Below, piece by piece: positions 5,064 to 12,741 of a stretch of DNA of 13,285 bases. Each line of letters begins with the position of its first letter. Within the stretch, counting starts at the first letter, position 1. Origin of the DNA: Candidatus Pacearchaeota archaeon (GTDB taxonomy: Archaea; Nanoarchaeota; Nanoarchaeia; Pacearchaeales; GW2011-AR1); assembly GCA_002690445.1 (NCBI GenBank), contig NZER01000276.1:1-13285 (forward strand), given 5' to 3'. The notes under the pieces were generated by a model. That model was not told where the DNA came from, ran no database searches, and saw only the letters and a program-made list of their open reading frames with translations. Both the position numbers and the translations under genes were made by a program.

Positions 5064-5176
5064 GTGTAGATTGTGTAGGATAGCGGTCAGAATGGTACCA
5101 TTAGTGAATCGACACTCCGAGCAGTGCTGTCCATGCGTTAAGATGAAGTACCTCCCGCATCCTACACAAACTACAT
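5064..5176. repeat. Inverted-repeat pair 2, same 17-mer with two mismatches
   Basis: The left arm GTGTAGATTGTGTAGGA (5064-5080) and right arm TCCTACACAAACTACAT (5160-5176) pair at 15 of 17 positions and enclose 79 bp. The right arm ends 16 bp before the promoter at 5193. With pair 1 this gives four copies in alternating orientation within about 380 bp. Confidence 0.75.
5091..5102. promoter_or_regulatory. Perfect 12-bp palindrome AATGGTACCATT
   Basis: The palindrome lies inside inverted-repeat pair 2. TGGTACCA also occurs at 1151-1158. It shares the ATGGT/ACCAT halves with the operator at 349-364, but in the opposite arrangement. Possibly a protein-binding site. Confidence 0.35.
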
Positions 5177-5192
5177 CCCAGGACCCTCGCCG

Positions 5193-5221
5193 TTGACCCT
5201 GCGCGACAGGCGCGCTACCAT
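5193..5221 (+). promoter_or_regulatory. Promoter of the packaging/late block, leaderless type
   Basis: TTGACC (5193-5198), a 17-bp spacer, TACCAT (5216-5221), then 6 nt to the ATG at 5228. The spacing equals that at 3345-3357. GGAG at 5222-5225 is too close to the ATG to be a normal ribosome-binding site, so a leaderless message is likely. Confidence 0.6.
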
Positions 5222-5227
5222 GGAGCC

Positions 5228-5668
5228 ATGTCCAGCGACTCCACCAACGAAGCTCCCGCAACGTGGATCCCAGGCCCGGCGATGCAGCGGGCGCTGTCCC
5301 ATCCGATGGAGACGGACCTCGACTTCCGCAATCTCGGCTTGGCGCTCATCGACGAGATCGCCTCGGGGCGCATCCACGTCATCAAGGCCAAGGTCATCAG
5401 CGAAGTCCTCGTGGTGATGAAGGACACCCTCGTGGGTCCGCAGCAGACCAACGTCAACGTGTTGCTCCAGCAACTCATGCAAGTCGAGGGCGATGCCACA
5501 GCACCCATCGCCATCGAGGGCGACACCCACCCCCCGTCCGCGGGCGCACCTCCGCTCGACCTCGACGACATGCACCGTCAACAGGTGGCGCACTCCCGGG
5601 GCGACGTGCTCTACTTGGACGACTTCGAAGACGAAGATGAGGGGGAGGCCCTGCCCCACCGTGGTTAG
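5228..5668 (+). CDS. Hypothetical protein, possible small terminase subunit, 146 aa
   Basis: Starts MSSDSTNEAPATWIPGPAMQ. Its place directly before the large terminase, 9 bp apart, is where small terminase subunits usually lie; they recognise the packaging site and feed the large subunit. Visible: a Ser/Thr/Pro-rich N-terminus, helical segments at about 30-75 (RNLGLALIDEIASGRIHVIK and AKVISEVLVVMKDTLV), a QQ-containing stretch that may oligomerise (TNVNVLLQQLMQVEG), and a very acidic tail (LDDFEDEDEGEAL). I see no clear helix-turn-helix motif, so the assignment rests mainly on position. The start at 5228 is supported by the promoter 6 nt upstream. The inverted repeats just upstream could be its DNA target. 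Confidence 0.6.
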   Translation: MSSDSTNEAPATWIPGPAMQRALSHPMETDLDFRNLGLALIDEIASGRIHVIKAKVISEVLVVMKDTLVGPQQTNVNVLLQQLMQVEGDATAPIAIEGDTHPPSAGAPPLDLDDMHRQQVAHSRGDVLYLDDFEDEDEGEALPHRG

Positions 5669-5677
5669 GAGGACCCC

Positions 5678-7408
5678 ATGGATCCGGCACAGCGCAAAGC
5701 GACCCGACTGCTCGCGCAGCTTCGGAACCCCTTGTACTCGCTCCCCCGCTGGGGGCGTGTCCATCACCAGGCTCTCGGCAAGTTCGCGGAGTACGACCCC
5801 GGCGCGCTGACGCACCAGATGCAGCAGTCGGTGCTCACCTACCACGCCAACCCACCGAAGAACGACCAGGGCTTCAACTACTGGCTGACGGTCCTGACCT
5901 GTCGCCAGTCGGGCAAGTCCACGACCGGGGAGTACGCCGCCTACCCGATTGCGGGCTTCACCCCTGGCCATGACCACGTCTGCATCGCCGACACCAAGGA
6001 CCGCGCCGACTACCTGCACAACCGTGTGCATGGTCTGCACATGGGCTGGACGGGTCCGATCAAGGCCAAGACGGTGCCGGTGCGGGAGTCGCGGCAGCTG
6101 ACGTTCGACCCGATGACGGGCGGGAAGATGCGCACCCTGAGCGCCGAGTCCCCCGCGGTGGGCATCGGGCAGTCGCCGGATTCGTTCCACGCCTCGGAGT
6201 GCCCCTTCTGGTCCGACTTCTCCCACACGATGAGCTTCATCTACCCATCGATCCGCAACCGCAAGGAGGTGCGGGTGCTGTTCGAAGCCACGCCGTGGAC
6301 CGCAGGGAGCGCCTGGCACGAGCATTGGCGCGATGCGTTCTCCCGACGAGGACGCCACATGGGTCTGTTCTTCCCCTTCTGGGACACGAAGCTCAACGTG
6401 CGGCGGTGGCCCCGTGGGTCCAGCTTCGACTTGGAGGAGATCCGGCTGCTGGAGAAGTACGGGGACCTGGGGTTGACCAAGGAGAACCTGGCCTTCCGCC
6501 GAGAGGTCATGGACGACGACAGGCAGATCCGGCACCGCCCGGAAATGTTCGACATCTACTACCCCTTCGACCCCGTGCGTTGTTGGATCGTGCCGTCCGG
6601 TGGGGCCATCCCCAAGCCCATCATCGAGCGGATGCGGACGATGGACCTCGAACCCTGGCACCCGCCCGCCGCCATGTACAAGGAGCCTCGCCCCGGGGCG
6701 CAGTACGTCGTCGCTGTGGACCCGGCCGGCTTCGGTGCGCGTGACCACGCCGCCGTCCACGTCTTCGAGGTGTGGGCGCATCGCTGGGAACAGGTTGCTA
6801 CCTGGGCGGGCATCATCGATCCGCCTGAACTCTGGAAGGTCGTCGAGCGCCTCTGCACCCAGTACAACCGCGCCCTCCTGGTCATTGAGCGCAACGGAGT
6901 CGGTGCCGGTCTTATCTCAATGGCGATAGCCTCTGGCTACATGAACCTGTACTACGAGGCTCCGGGCAAGCCCGGTGTGTGGACGAGCGACACGAGCGGG
7001 CAACAGATGTTGGCCTGGCTCACCGAAGCCATCGACCGCAAGCTGTTGGTGCTGCACGACGCCGACCTCGTGGACCAGTGCGCCACCTACCAGAACGACA
7101 AGATCGTGGAGCGGACGGCGAAGTCGGCCATGCTCGCCTCGGCCAAGCGCAGTGACACGAGACGCGACCGGCACCACTGGGACAAGGTCAGCGCCCTGCT
7201 CATGGCCATCGTCGGGTGCCGCGAAATGCCCGCCCGTTACGAGCCAGGGGGCAAGCGGTACGAACCGGGTGAGGTCGTGCTCATGCCAGGGCTGACGTGG
7301 CGGGAGGTAGAGGAGCGCCGCAAGCAGGAAGAAGCCACGAAACTATCGCAGGCGAACCCTTGGAGGACACGCAACGCCGGGGTATACCGTAGCAAGCGGA
7401 GGTTTTGA
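5678..7408 (+). CDS. terL: Terminase large subunit (packaging ATPase and nuclease), 576 aa
   Basis: Motor protein that pumps phage DNA into the prohead and cuts it. The ATPase part has a Walker A at residues 75-82 (CRQSGKST), a Walker B-like stretch with the catalytic acid at about 168-174 (DSFHASE), and the coupling motif at 203-206 (EATP). The RNase H-like nuclease part has Asp348 in VVAVDPAG, Glu404 in LVIERNG and Asp502 in HHWDKVSAL, the expected three acidic positions. Length is normal for the family. AGGAGGA lies 5 nt before the ATG. The stop overlaps the portal start (TGATG), implying coupled translation. The Arg/Lys-rich last 30 residues may contact the portal or DNA. The motifs make the family call firm; the packaging type (cos or headful) cannot be read from them. 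Confidence 0.95.
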   Translation: MDPAQRKATRLLAQLRNPLYSLPRWGRVHHQALGKFAEYDPGALTHQMQQSVLTYHANPPKNDQGFNYWLTVLTCRQSGKSTTGEYAAYPIAGFTPGHDHVCIADTKDRADYLHNRVHGLHMGWTGPIKAKTVPVRESRQLTFDPMTGGKMRTLSAESPAVGIGQSPDSFHASECPFWSDFSHTMSFIYPSIRNRKEVRVLFEATPWTAGSAWHEHWRDAFSRRGRHMGLFFPFWDTKLNVRRWPRGSSFDLEEIRLLEKYGDLGLTKENLAFRREVMDDDRQIRHRPEMFDIYYPFDPVRCWIVPSGGAIPKPIIERMRTMDLEPWHPPAAMYKEPRPGAQYVVAVDPAGFGARDHAAVHVFEVWAHRWEQVATWAGIIDPPELWKVVERLCTQYNRALLVIERNGVGAGLISMAIASGYMNLYYEAPGKPGVWTSDTSGQQMLAWLTEAIDRKLLVLHDADLVDQCATYQNDKIVERTAKSAMLASAKRSDTRRDRHHWDKVSALLMAIVGCREMPARYEPGGKRYEPGEVVLMPGLTWREVEERRKQEEATKLSQANPWRTRNAGVYRSKRRF

Positions 7409-9255
7409 TGCGACCGAAGGAGATTCAGGACCTGATTCAGGCCCACAAGCACTATGGTGAGCCCAAGCGGGCGCGGTGGGACAGACATCTGCGCTGGTAC
7501 CGAGGCGAGTTCTGGGGCAAGTCGTCGGATCAGGGCGGCATGGAGCAGCAGGTAGCAGTGGACACCAACTATCTGTACGCCTACACCGACAGCCTGGTGG
7601 CTGGGGTGGTGCCGGCGAACCCGGAGGTCAGCCTCAACATCTGGTATCCACCGCTGGAGGGCAGCCGGCAGACCCGCGAAGCTCTCGTCAACACCGTGTT
7701 CCGCCAGAACCAGCTGCACCGGAGGCTGTGGCGGCTGTCCAGCCTGAGCACGCTGTGCGGGATCTCCTACATGAAGGCCACGTGGTCGCCGCGGCGGAAG
7801 ACCGTGCGGTTCATCCCGCTCGACCCCCGCCTCATCTACGTCGATCCCGACGCGCCCACGTGGGAGGACAACCGCTACGTCATCGAAGCGGTGCCCATGA
7901 CCGAGGCGCAGTTCAAGAAGATGACGAAGCGCAAGGTGATCAAGACGCGGGACGGGAAGACCCGCAAGCCCGGCCCCATGTACAACGCATCGGTGTCGTC
8001 CAACGCTCAGGCCGACAAGTACCCCGAGTGGTTGCGCGCAGGCGCGCTCACCGATGTCGGAGACGACACCACGCGTGAGCGGGTGAGCTCCGTGTTCAAG
8101 TGGGTCCTCGTCTACGAGGTCCACGACCTCGTCGAAGGCAAGCTCTACCACGTGCTGGCCAACACCGAGAAGCCCCTGATGGAGACGGACCTCCCGTACC
8201 ACTTCCTCCCCAACGCCTACCGCCCCGTGATGTTCAACGATGACCTCGTCGGGACCACGGGAGTGTCCGATGCGATGCTCGTGGACCGTCTGGTCCAGAT
8301 GCTCAACGAGCTGGACACCTTGCAGATCCAGCACGCGCAGGCGTGCATCCCTATCACCATGGTGGACAGCAGCGCGGTGCAGGACTTCTCCTCGTTCGTG
8401 ACGAAGCTGGCCGAAGCGTCCAGCCCACGCGACGTCGTACCACTGCAACTCAAGAGCGGGCGGACCATGCAGGATACGGTGGCCCACACGCCCACGCCCT
8501 CGCTGTCCGCGGAGCACCACCGGGTGCGCGCCAACATCGTGCAAGCCATCGAGTTCGTGCTGGCCTTGCCCAGCTACAACCGTGGTATTGTGGGAGAAGC
8601 CCACATCGCCACCGAGGTAGCTGCCGCCATGTCCGCCATGCAGACCCGCAACGGTCGCCGCGTCAAGGAGATCCACGACATGATCTCTTGGTGCGGGCGA
8701 GCCACGCTGGCGCTGTACGAGGAGTTCCTGGGCAAGAACGATGTGGTCTACGCTGCCGATGTGGCGGGCAACTCCCTGTCGATCTCTCGCGGCACGCTGC
8801 TGTCGCGGGACCCGTCGCGGCACCGCGCCTACTGGGACGACTCCTACTTCACGTACAAGATCAGCCCCTACAACTCCCCCGACGAGAGCAAGCCGGTCCA
8901 GCTGCGCAACCTCTCGCAGTTCCTCCCGACCCTCATCCAGCTGCCCGAAATCGAGCGCGCCAAGCTCGTCTCCAAGCTGCTCGACATGCTGTCCATCAAC
9001 CCCATCGAAGTGATGAAGTCCAAGGAAGCCCTGGACGCCATCGCCGAGGCGGAGCAGGCAGCGCAGACCGGGCAGCAGATGGCCGGCGCCGAGGGAGGGC
9101 TCCCCGCCCCTGGGCAGGCACCCAACGGTGCGATGGTCCCCAACGGGGAGAGCATCGAGCAGCCGGGCGTCAACCCCGGTGGTGAGGTAGGGGGTATGGA
9201 CATCACACCCGAGGCGCTCGCGCAGATGCAGGGCGGTCCCGGGATCGGAGTGTAG
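7408..9255 (+). CDS. Portal protein, 615 aa
   Basis: The portal forms the dodecameric ring at the head vertex through which terminase threads DNA. The call rests on the position straight after the large terminase, the length, and portal-like features: WYRGEFW (30-36) near the N-terminus; the segment NYLYAYTDSLVAGVVPANPE (54-73), typical of the part preceding the wing; CGISYMKATW (117-126); FIPLDPRLIYVDPDA (135-149). The C-terminal roughly 50 residues are Gly/Pro/Ala-rich and probably flexible. The ATG at 7408 is preferred over the TTG at 7405: it follows GGAGG by 5 nt and overlaps the terminase stop as TGATG. Not clearly like any particular model phage portal. Confidence 0.85.
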   Translation: MRPKEIQDLIQAHKHYGEPKRARWDRHLRWYRGEFWGKSSDQGGMEQQVAVDTNYLYAYTDSLVAGVVPANPEVSLNIWYPPLEGSRQTREALVNTVFRQNQLHRRLWRLSSLSTLCGISYMKATWSPRRKTVRFIPLDPRLIYVDPDAPTWEDNRYVIEAVPMTEAQFKKMTKRKVIKTRDGKTRKPGPMYNASVSSNAQADKYPEWLRAGALTDVGDDTTRERVSSVFKWVLVYEVHDLVEGKLYHVLANTEKPLMETDLPYHFLPNAYRPVMFNDDLVGTTGVSDAMLVDRLVQMLNELDTLQIQHAQACIPITMVDSSAVQDFSSFVTKLAEASSPRDVVPLQLKSGRTMQDTVAHTPTPSLSAEHHRVRANIVQAIEFVLALPSYNRGIVGEAHIATEVAAAMSAMQTRNGRRVKEIHDMISWCGRATLALYEEFLGKNDVVYAADVAGNSLSISRGTLLSRDPSRHRAYWDDSYFTYKISPYNSPDESKPVQLRNLSQFLPTLIQLPEIERAKLVSKLLDMLSINPIEVMKSKEALDAIAEAEQAAQTGQQMAGAEGGLPAPGQAPNGAMVPNGESIEQPGVNPGGEVGGMDITPEALAQMQGGPGIGV

Positions 9256-9257
9256 CC

Positions 9258-9728
9258 ATGTCGGACAACAATGACAGAGACGATGGACCGGCTCAGAGCA
9301 GGCACGATGCTGTGAGAGACACCTTCCGCGACGTCGCTATCGAGCGGTTTCAGGACTCGGCGCAGTTCCAATCGGGCGTGCGCGCAGCCGCAGCCAAGGG
9401 CGGTGCGGGCGAGCACCAGAATCAACAGGAAGTCGCCCGCGTGTTGGGGGCCGAGAGTTCTCGACCGAAGGTTCCTCACGGTGGCCCGCGGCACCCGCGC
9501 GAGGCGGAAGCAGCCGCAAGCGCAGCACAGAGCGCAGTGCGCGAGGCGCACCGAGCCTCGTACGATCCACGCCCGCCGGACACCATGCCCATCAACGACA
9601 AGATTCGGGAACTCTCCGACCAGATCATTCGTCTCGAGGAATACGGGCACAAGCTCGGTGGGCCCGTGATCGACTCCAAGGTTCGACTCCTCGGGTATCT
9701 GTACGCCGCACGCAGCGGGCAGGAGTAG
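9258..9728 (+). CDS. Hypothetical virion-region protein, 156 aa, carries the shared AVxxTF motif
   Basis: Starts MSDNNDRDDGPAQSRHDAVR; GGAG at 9247-9250 serves as ribosome-binding site. Only 2 bp separate it from the portal stop. Residues 15-31 (RHDAVRDTFRDVAIERF) are the motif also found in the three following proteins. Residues 38-55 and 80-100 are Ala-rich helices; the C-terminal third (KIRELSDQIIRLEEYGHKLG) looks like a short coiled coil. An internal head, ejection or head-completion role is possible from position only. I recognise no family. Confidence 0.7.
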   Translation: MSDNNDRDDGPAQSRHDAVRDTFRDVAIERFQDSAQFQSGVRAAAAKGGAGEHQNQQEVARVLGAESSRPKVPHGGPRHPREAEAAASAAQSAVREAHRASYDPRPPDTMPINDKIRELSDQIIRLEEYGHKLGGPVIDSKVRLLGYLYAARSGQE

Positions 9729-9730
9729 TC

Positions 9731-10216
9731 ATGCCCTGGCCAGCCGTCGCAGCCCTCATCGCCAAGATCGTCGCTGCCAAGGGCGGAGCCGCCGTCGCAG
9801 CCAAAGCCGCCGCGGCCAAGGGCGCCGCCGCGAAGATGGCGGCGGCGAAAGGAGCAGCCGCCAAGGGCGCCACCGCAGCGAAGGGTGCCACCGCAGCGAA
9901 GGTGGGCGGCGGCGCGTCGGGCGGCGGCGCGTCGGGCGGCGCGAGCTTCTTCGAACGCGCTGGCAGCGGGCTCGACAAGGTGCAGGGTCTCGCGACCAAG
10001 GCGGAGGGTGTGGCCGACACCATCGGCTCGGCCCGTGACAAGCTGGTGGGCAAGCAGAGCGAACCCTCCCCCCCTGGTCAGGCCGCTACGGTTGACACCG
10101 TCATCCAAGATTCACCCCTCACACGATCTCGCTGGGCGAGCGCGCAAGACGCTCGCCGCCGAGCTGTGCTTGACGCCTTCGATGACTTCGAACTCAAGGC
10201 GCGAGGAGAACGATAA
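9731..10216 (+). CDS. Ala/Lys-repeat protein with Gly/Ser linker, 161 aa
   Basis: Starts MPWPAVAALIAKIVAAKGGA. AGGAG is 5 nt upstream. Three parts: residues 5-57, an Ala-rich helix with Lys about every 5-7 residues (AAAKGAAAKMAAAKGATAAK-like repeats), resembling histone H1-type tails or amphipathic helices; residues 58-71, a GGGASGGGASGGAS linker; residues 73-161, a helical region ending RRRAVLDAFDDFELKARGER. The last part carries the motif shared with neighbouring proteins, here at the C-terminus. DNA compaction inside the head or membrane contact during ejection would both suit the N-terminus; neither is shown. The repeats are also tandem at DNA level (9863-9898, 9904-9933), so replication slippage may change the length. 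The stop TAA shares its last A with the next ATG. Confidence 0.65.
   Translation: MPWPAVAALIAKIVAAKGGAAVAAKAAAAKGAAAKMAAAKGAAAKGATAAKGATAAKVGGGASGGGASGGASFFERAGSGLDKVQGLATKAEGVADTIGSARDKLVGKQSEPSPPGQAATVDTVIQDSPLTRSRWASAQDARRRAVLDAFDDFELKARGER
9863..9933 (+). repeat. Coding tandem repeats within the Ala/Lys gene
   Basis: An 18-bp unit AAGGGYGCCACCGCAGCG occurs twice in tandem (9863-9880, 9881-9898). A 15-bp unit GGGCGGCGGCGCGTC follows twice (9904-9918, 9919-9933), with a third partial copy. Both units are multiples of three and keep the frame. Confidence 0.75.
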
Positions 10217-10554
10217 TGCCCGAATCCATGGGATATGACCGCAACAAGAAGGCGCGCGAAGACGCAGTGGACACTGCGTTCGCCGACCTGTTCCCCGAGA
10301 CCTACGTGGCCGACCGCCAGGAGACGGATCGTCAGGACAAGGGCAAGAAGACCGTCGCCGAGGACGCCGAGGCCGAGGCCGAGCGCGCCGAAGCCGCCGA
10401 GCCCGAGAAGGGTGACAAGAGCTTCGACGACATGCTCAAGCCCGATCAGCAGGAGATCTACTGGAAGGTGGTCGGTCAGCTACGCAAGCAGGGCATGTCC
10501 TGGCCCGATGCCAGCCAGGCTGCGCGCGAGCAGCTGGGCGTTCAACAGGAATAG
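10216..10554 (+). CDS. Small acidic hypothetical protein, 112 aa, carries the shared motif
   Basis: Starts MPESMGYDRNKKAREDAVDT; its ATG overlaps the previous TAA and follows AGGAGA, so translation is probably coupled. Residues 13-30 (AREDAVDTAFADLFPETY) carry the motif shared with the neighbours. Residues 36-68 are highly charged and likely disordered or helical (KKTVAEDAEAEAERAEAAEP). The C-terminal part (DQQEIYWKVVGQLRKQGMSW) looks folded. Function unknown; a structural or assembly accessory by position. Confidence 0.65.
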   Translation: MPESMGYDRNKKAREDAVDTAFADLFPETYVADRQETDRQDKGKKTVAEDAEAEAERAEAAEPEKGDKSFDDMLKPDQQEIYWKVVGQLRKQGMSWPDASQAAREQLGVQQE

Positions 10555-10556
10555 AC

Positions 10557-11885
10557 ATGCCGGACAAGAAAACCAAGAGCGAGCGAGACGCACGGGCGGA
10601 AGCCGTCCGCGAGACGTTCGACGCCATGGAACCAGCAGAGGACGTACGCCGCTTTCAGGAGTGGAAGTCGTCGGCTCCGGGCCGCGCTGCCTTCGACATT
10701 CTCGAATCGATCCCACCGATGCACTTTGGTAATGTGCTGATGGAGCACCCCGATCAGCAAGCAGCGCGACTCGAGGAGCAAGGCATCGGCGGGCCTCCCA
10801 TCTATAGCAGCGGACACATGGGTCGTGTGTTGCGCGATGGGTTCGATCCGGTAGACCCCCAGGTCGGTTCTACACTCAACAGAGGTCGCTACCCCCAGGG
10901 CGCACAAGCGTGGGAGCAGGCGAAGCTGGAGGCCGTCAACGAATCGTGGGCCAAGATGTTGGAAGCACAGCGGAGTCCGACCGGCAATCAATCCTCGCCA
11001 GTCCTCCGCCGCGCGGCGGACGGTTCGATGCAGCAGTTGATCAACGGAGAATGGCGCACCTTGCCCGTGCCGGATCCCGCTGAGGTCGCAAAGTGGGCAA
11101 CGATGGACGAAGCGAAGCCCTCTCCACGCGTCAGCCGCAAGGACATGCCCGCGCGCAAAGCGTTGTCGCACGCAAACGAAGCCGCGACGCACAACTTTCT
11201 GGAGTCGCGCCACGATCCGGCGCGCGGAGCTCGTGCGAGCCAGGCGCTCGATCACACCGAGTATCGCCTCGGAACGCTGGACGACCGTGCTGCGCGTAGC
11301 GCCGAGATCGCCGACCGCGCTGCGTGGGACGCCGCGCGAGCATCGACCAGGGATCCTCGCATCCAACGCCTGAACCAACGATGGAACGCTCTCGAAGCAC
11401 AAGTTCCCGGGTTGATGCGCAAGATGAAGGCTGCGGCTGCCGCAGGCGAATCGACCAGACACCTCGCGCTCGAGTTGAGCAATATCGAGGGCGAACTCGC
11501 CGGGATCGAGGAGGCGGCTCGTATGCAGGGTACGTCCCCGCAGGACTGGATTCGCTCTGATCGGAGTCACGGGCGCAGCGTATGGGGTGAGGCCGAGCAC
11601 AAGGGCACGGGCGGCAAGCCCACCAACATGCGCGGTGCGCCTGCGGGGATCGGCGGAGCCATCGCGGCTGCGGCTCTCCCACCGCTGCTGTTCATGAAGA
11701 AATACGCGGATGCCCAGGAACTCGACAGCCAGCTCGAGTTCCTGGCCTCCGCCCACGACCGGCCCCTGCGTGCAAGTGACGTTGATGAACGCACGCTCGA
11801 AGACCTTGCGCTCGATCCCGCGACACGAGAGCGCTTGTACCAGACGGGGATCATCGGAACAGAACTGTACGAGGCCGCGCGATAG
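10557..11885 (+). CDS. Hypothetical virion-region protein with a C-terminal hydrophobic segment, 442 aa
   Basis: Starts MPDKKTKSERDARAEAVRET; AGGA lies 6 nt before the ATG. Residues 9-33 hold the shared motif (AEAVRETFDAM, then RRF). The middle is polar with conserved-looking Trp residues; residues about 240-325 are helical and rich in Ala, Arg and Glu, likely a coiled coil. Residues about 361-380 (APAGIGGAIAAAALPPLLFM) are hydrophobic, flanked by KK, and could enter a membrane. Together with the position after the portal this fits an internal or ejection protein, but no family is recognised. It is the largest unknown in the block and is followed by the zinc ribbon gene after 9 bp. Confidence 0.65.
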   Translation: MPDKKTKSERDARAEAVRETFDAMEPAEDVRRFQEWKSSAPGRAAFDILESIPPMHFGNVLMEHPDQQAARLEEQGIGGPPIYSSGHMGRVLRDGFDPVDPQVGSTLNRGRYPQGAQAWEQAKLEAVNESWAKMLEAQRSPTGNQSSPVLRRAADGSMQQLINGEWRTLPVPDPAEVAKWATMDEAKPSPRVSRKDMPARKALSHANEAATHNFLESRHDPARGARASQALDHTEYRLGTLDDRAARSAEIADRAAWDAARASTRDPRIQRLNQRWNALEAQVPGLMRKMKAAAAAGESTRHLALELSNIEGELAGIEEAARMQGTSPQDWIRSDRSHGRSVWGEAEHKGTGGKPTNMRGAPAGIGGAIAAAALPPLLFMKKYADAQELDSQLEFLASAHDRPLRASDVDERTLEDLALDPATRERLYQTGIIGTELYEAAR

Positions 11886-11894
11886 GAGGATCAC

Positions 11895-12305
11895 ATGCCG
11901 ATCTACGAGTACGACTGCCCCAACTGCGGGTACGACGAGGACATCTTCCCCGTACGCGAGGGAGCCACCGTCGAGTGTCCCGAGTGTGCTGCTCCGTCTC
12001 CGGTGCGCTTCGCCGTCCCCGTCACCATCGGGGTCGTCTCGTCCAACACCATCGAGTGGGACGACGCAGGGGTCCACCTCCGCACGCGCAAGGAACAGAA
12101 GGAGTGGGAGAAGGGTGAGGGCTCCCGCTTTCGCGTCCACGAGCCCGGGTCGGCCTCGTACAAGGCGTGGAAGGAGAAGGCCCAGGGACGGCTCGACCAC
12201 CACGCCGACCGCATGGGCTACAAGAATTGGGAGCACCAGCAGCAGGATCGGGCACGCAAGCGCGATCTGGAAGCGGGCGTGGACACCCCCAACGTGTTGA
12301 GGTAG
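11895..12305 (+). CDS. FmdB-type zinc ribbon protein, 136 aa
   Basis: Starts MPIYEYDCPNCGYDEDIFPV, the typical opening of the FmdB putative regulatory protein family. Cys8, Cys11, Cys28 and Cys31 form two CxxC pairs that should bind one zinc ion. The family core is only about 40-60 residues; here a charged tail follows with many Lys/Glu/His residues (KEQKEWEKGEG, RLDHHADRMGY). GGAGGA precedes the start by 5 nt. Small zinc ribbons of this sort are known among phage head genes, but their role is not settled; assembly or nucleic-acid binding are options. The zinc-site call is firm, the function is not. Confidence 0.8.
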   Translation: MPIYEYDCPNCGYDEDIFPVREGATVECPECAAPSPVRFAVPVTIGVVSSNTIEWDDAGVHLRTRKEQKEWEKGEGSRFRVHEPGSASYKAWKEKAQGRLDHHADRMGYKNWEHQQQDRARKRDLEAGVDTPNVLR

Positions 12306-12324
12306 AACAGGACAGAGGTGTTAC

Positions 12325-12732
12325 ATGTCCGGTATCGAAGATTTCCAGCGGGTCGCCGCCGAGACGATCAACAAGTTCAAGGCCCGAGCGGCTGAGGACA
12401 CGGTCCGAGAGGTCGCCCACCGCACTGGTCAAACACCGCGTGATCAGCAAGCGCCTGGTGCCGAAGTAACTGCACCCGGAGAGGGGCCTCCGCCCGAAGG
12501 CATGACCGCATCCGGCCCCATGATGCTGGGCGACGAGACGAAGGCCAACATGCTCGATGGTCCCGACGCCCCCCGGATGCCCTTCGACCGTGTCGCCGAC
12601 GCACCGCCCGAAGCGGTGCGCATCATCCAGACTGTGGTCCGCCGTGGAGGCAGCGCGATGGACCTCATCTCCTTGCTGCGCTCGTCGGGGTTTGTGATTC
12701 GACGCGAGCAGCAGAGCCCCGAGCTGCTGTAG
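12325..12732 (+). CDS. Hypothetical protein, 135 aa, between zinc ribbon and scaffold-like genes
   Basis: Starts MSGIEDFQRVAAETINKFKA; AGAGGTG lies upstream at normal spacing. The N-terminal 35 residues are helical, the middle is Pro/Gly-rich (TAPGEGPPPEGMTASG), and the C-terminus is a second helical part (AVRIIQTVVRRGGSAMDLIS). It contains a distant echo of the shared motif (EDTVREVAHR), too weak to count. A small head-assembly accessory protein by position; no family recognised. Confidence 0.65.
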   Translation: MSGIEDFQRVAAETINKFKARAAEDTVREVAHRTGQTPRDQQAPGAEVTAPGEGPPPEGMTASGPMMLGDETKANMLDGPDAPRMPFDRVADAPPEAVRIIQTVVRRGGSAMDLISLLRSSGFVIRREQQSPELL

Positions 12733-12741
12733 AGGACCGAC

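Larger units (their letters stand above)
4715..5192. other. AT-richer gene-free region ahead of the packaging genes
   Basis: Visibly less GC-rich than the rest of the window. Short open frames on both strands lack ribosome-binding sites and consist partly of the inverted repeats, so I do not call them. Contents: two inverted-repeat pairs (4799-4902 and 5064-5176), a dyad-box half-site (4901-4911), the palindrome at 5091-5102, and a C/G-rich stretch at 4997-5035 with repeated GAGAG and CCCC. A pac or cos recognition region is a reasonable guess from its position before the terminase genes. Confidence 0.45.

Noticed and set aside
5171..6781. 536-codon open frame on the minus strand
   Set aside because: Antisense to the terminase; His/Arg/Val-rich product without a ribosome-binding site, an expected shadow in GC-rich DNA. 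The same applies to the minus frames at 7237-8823, 10542-12236 and 12022-13203.
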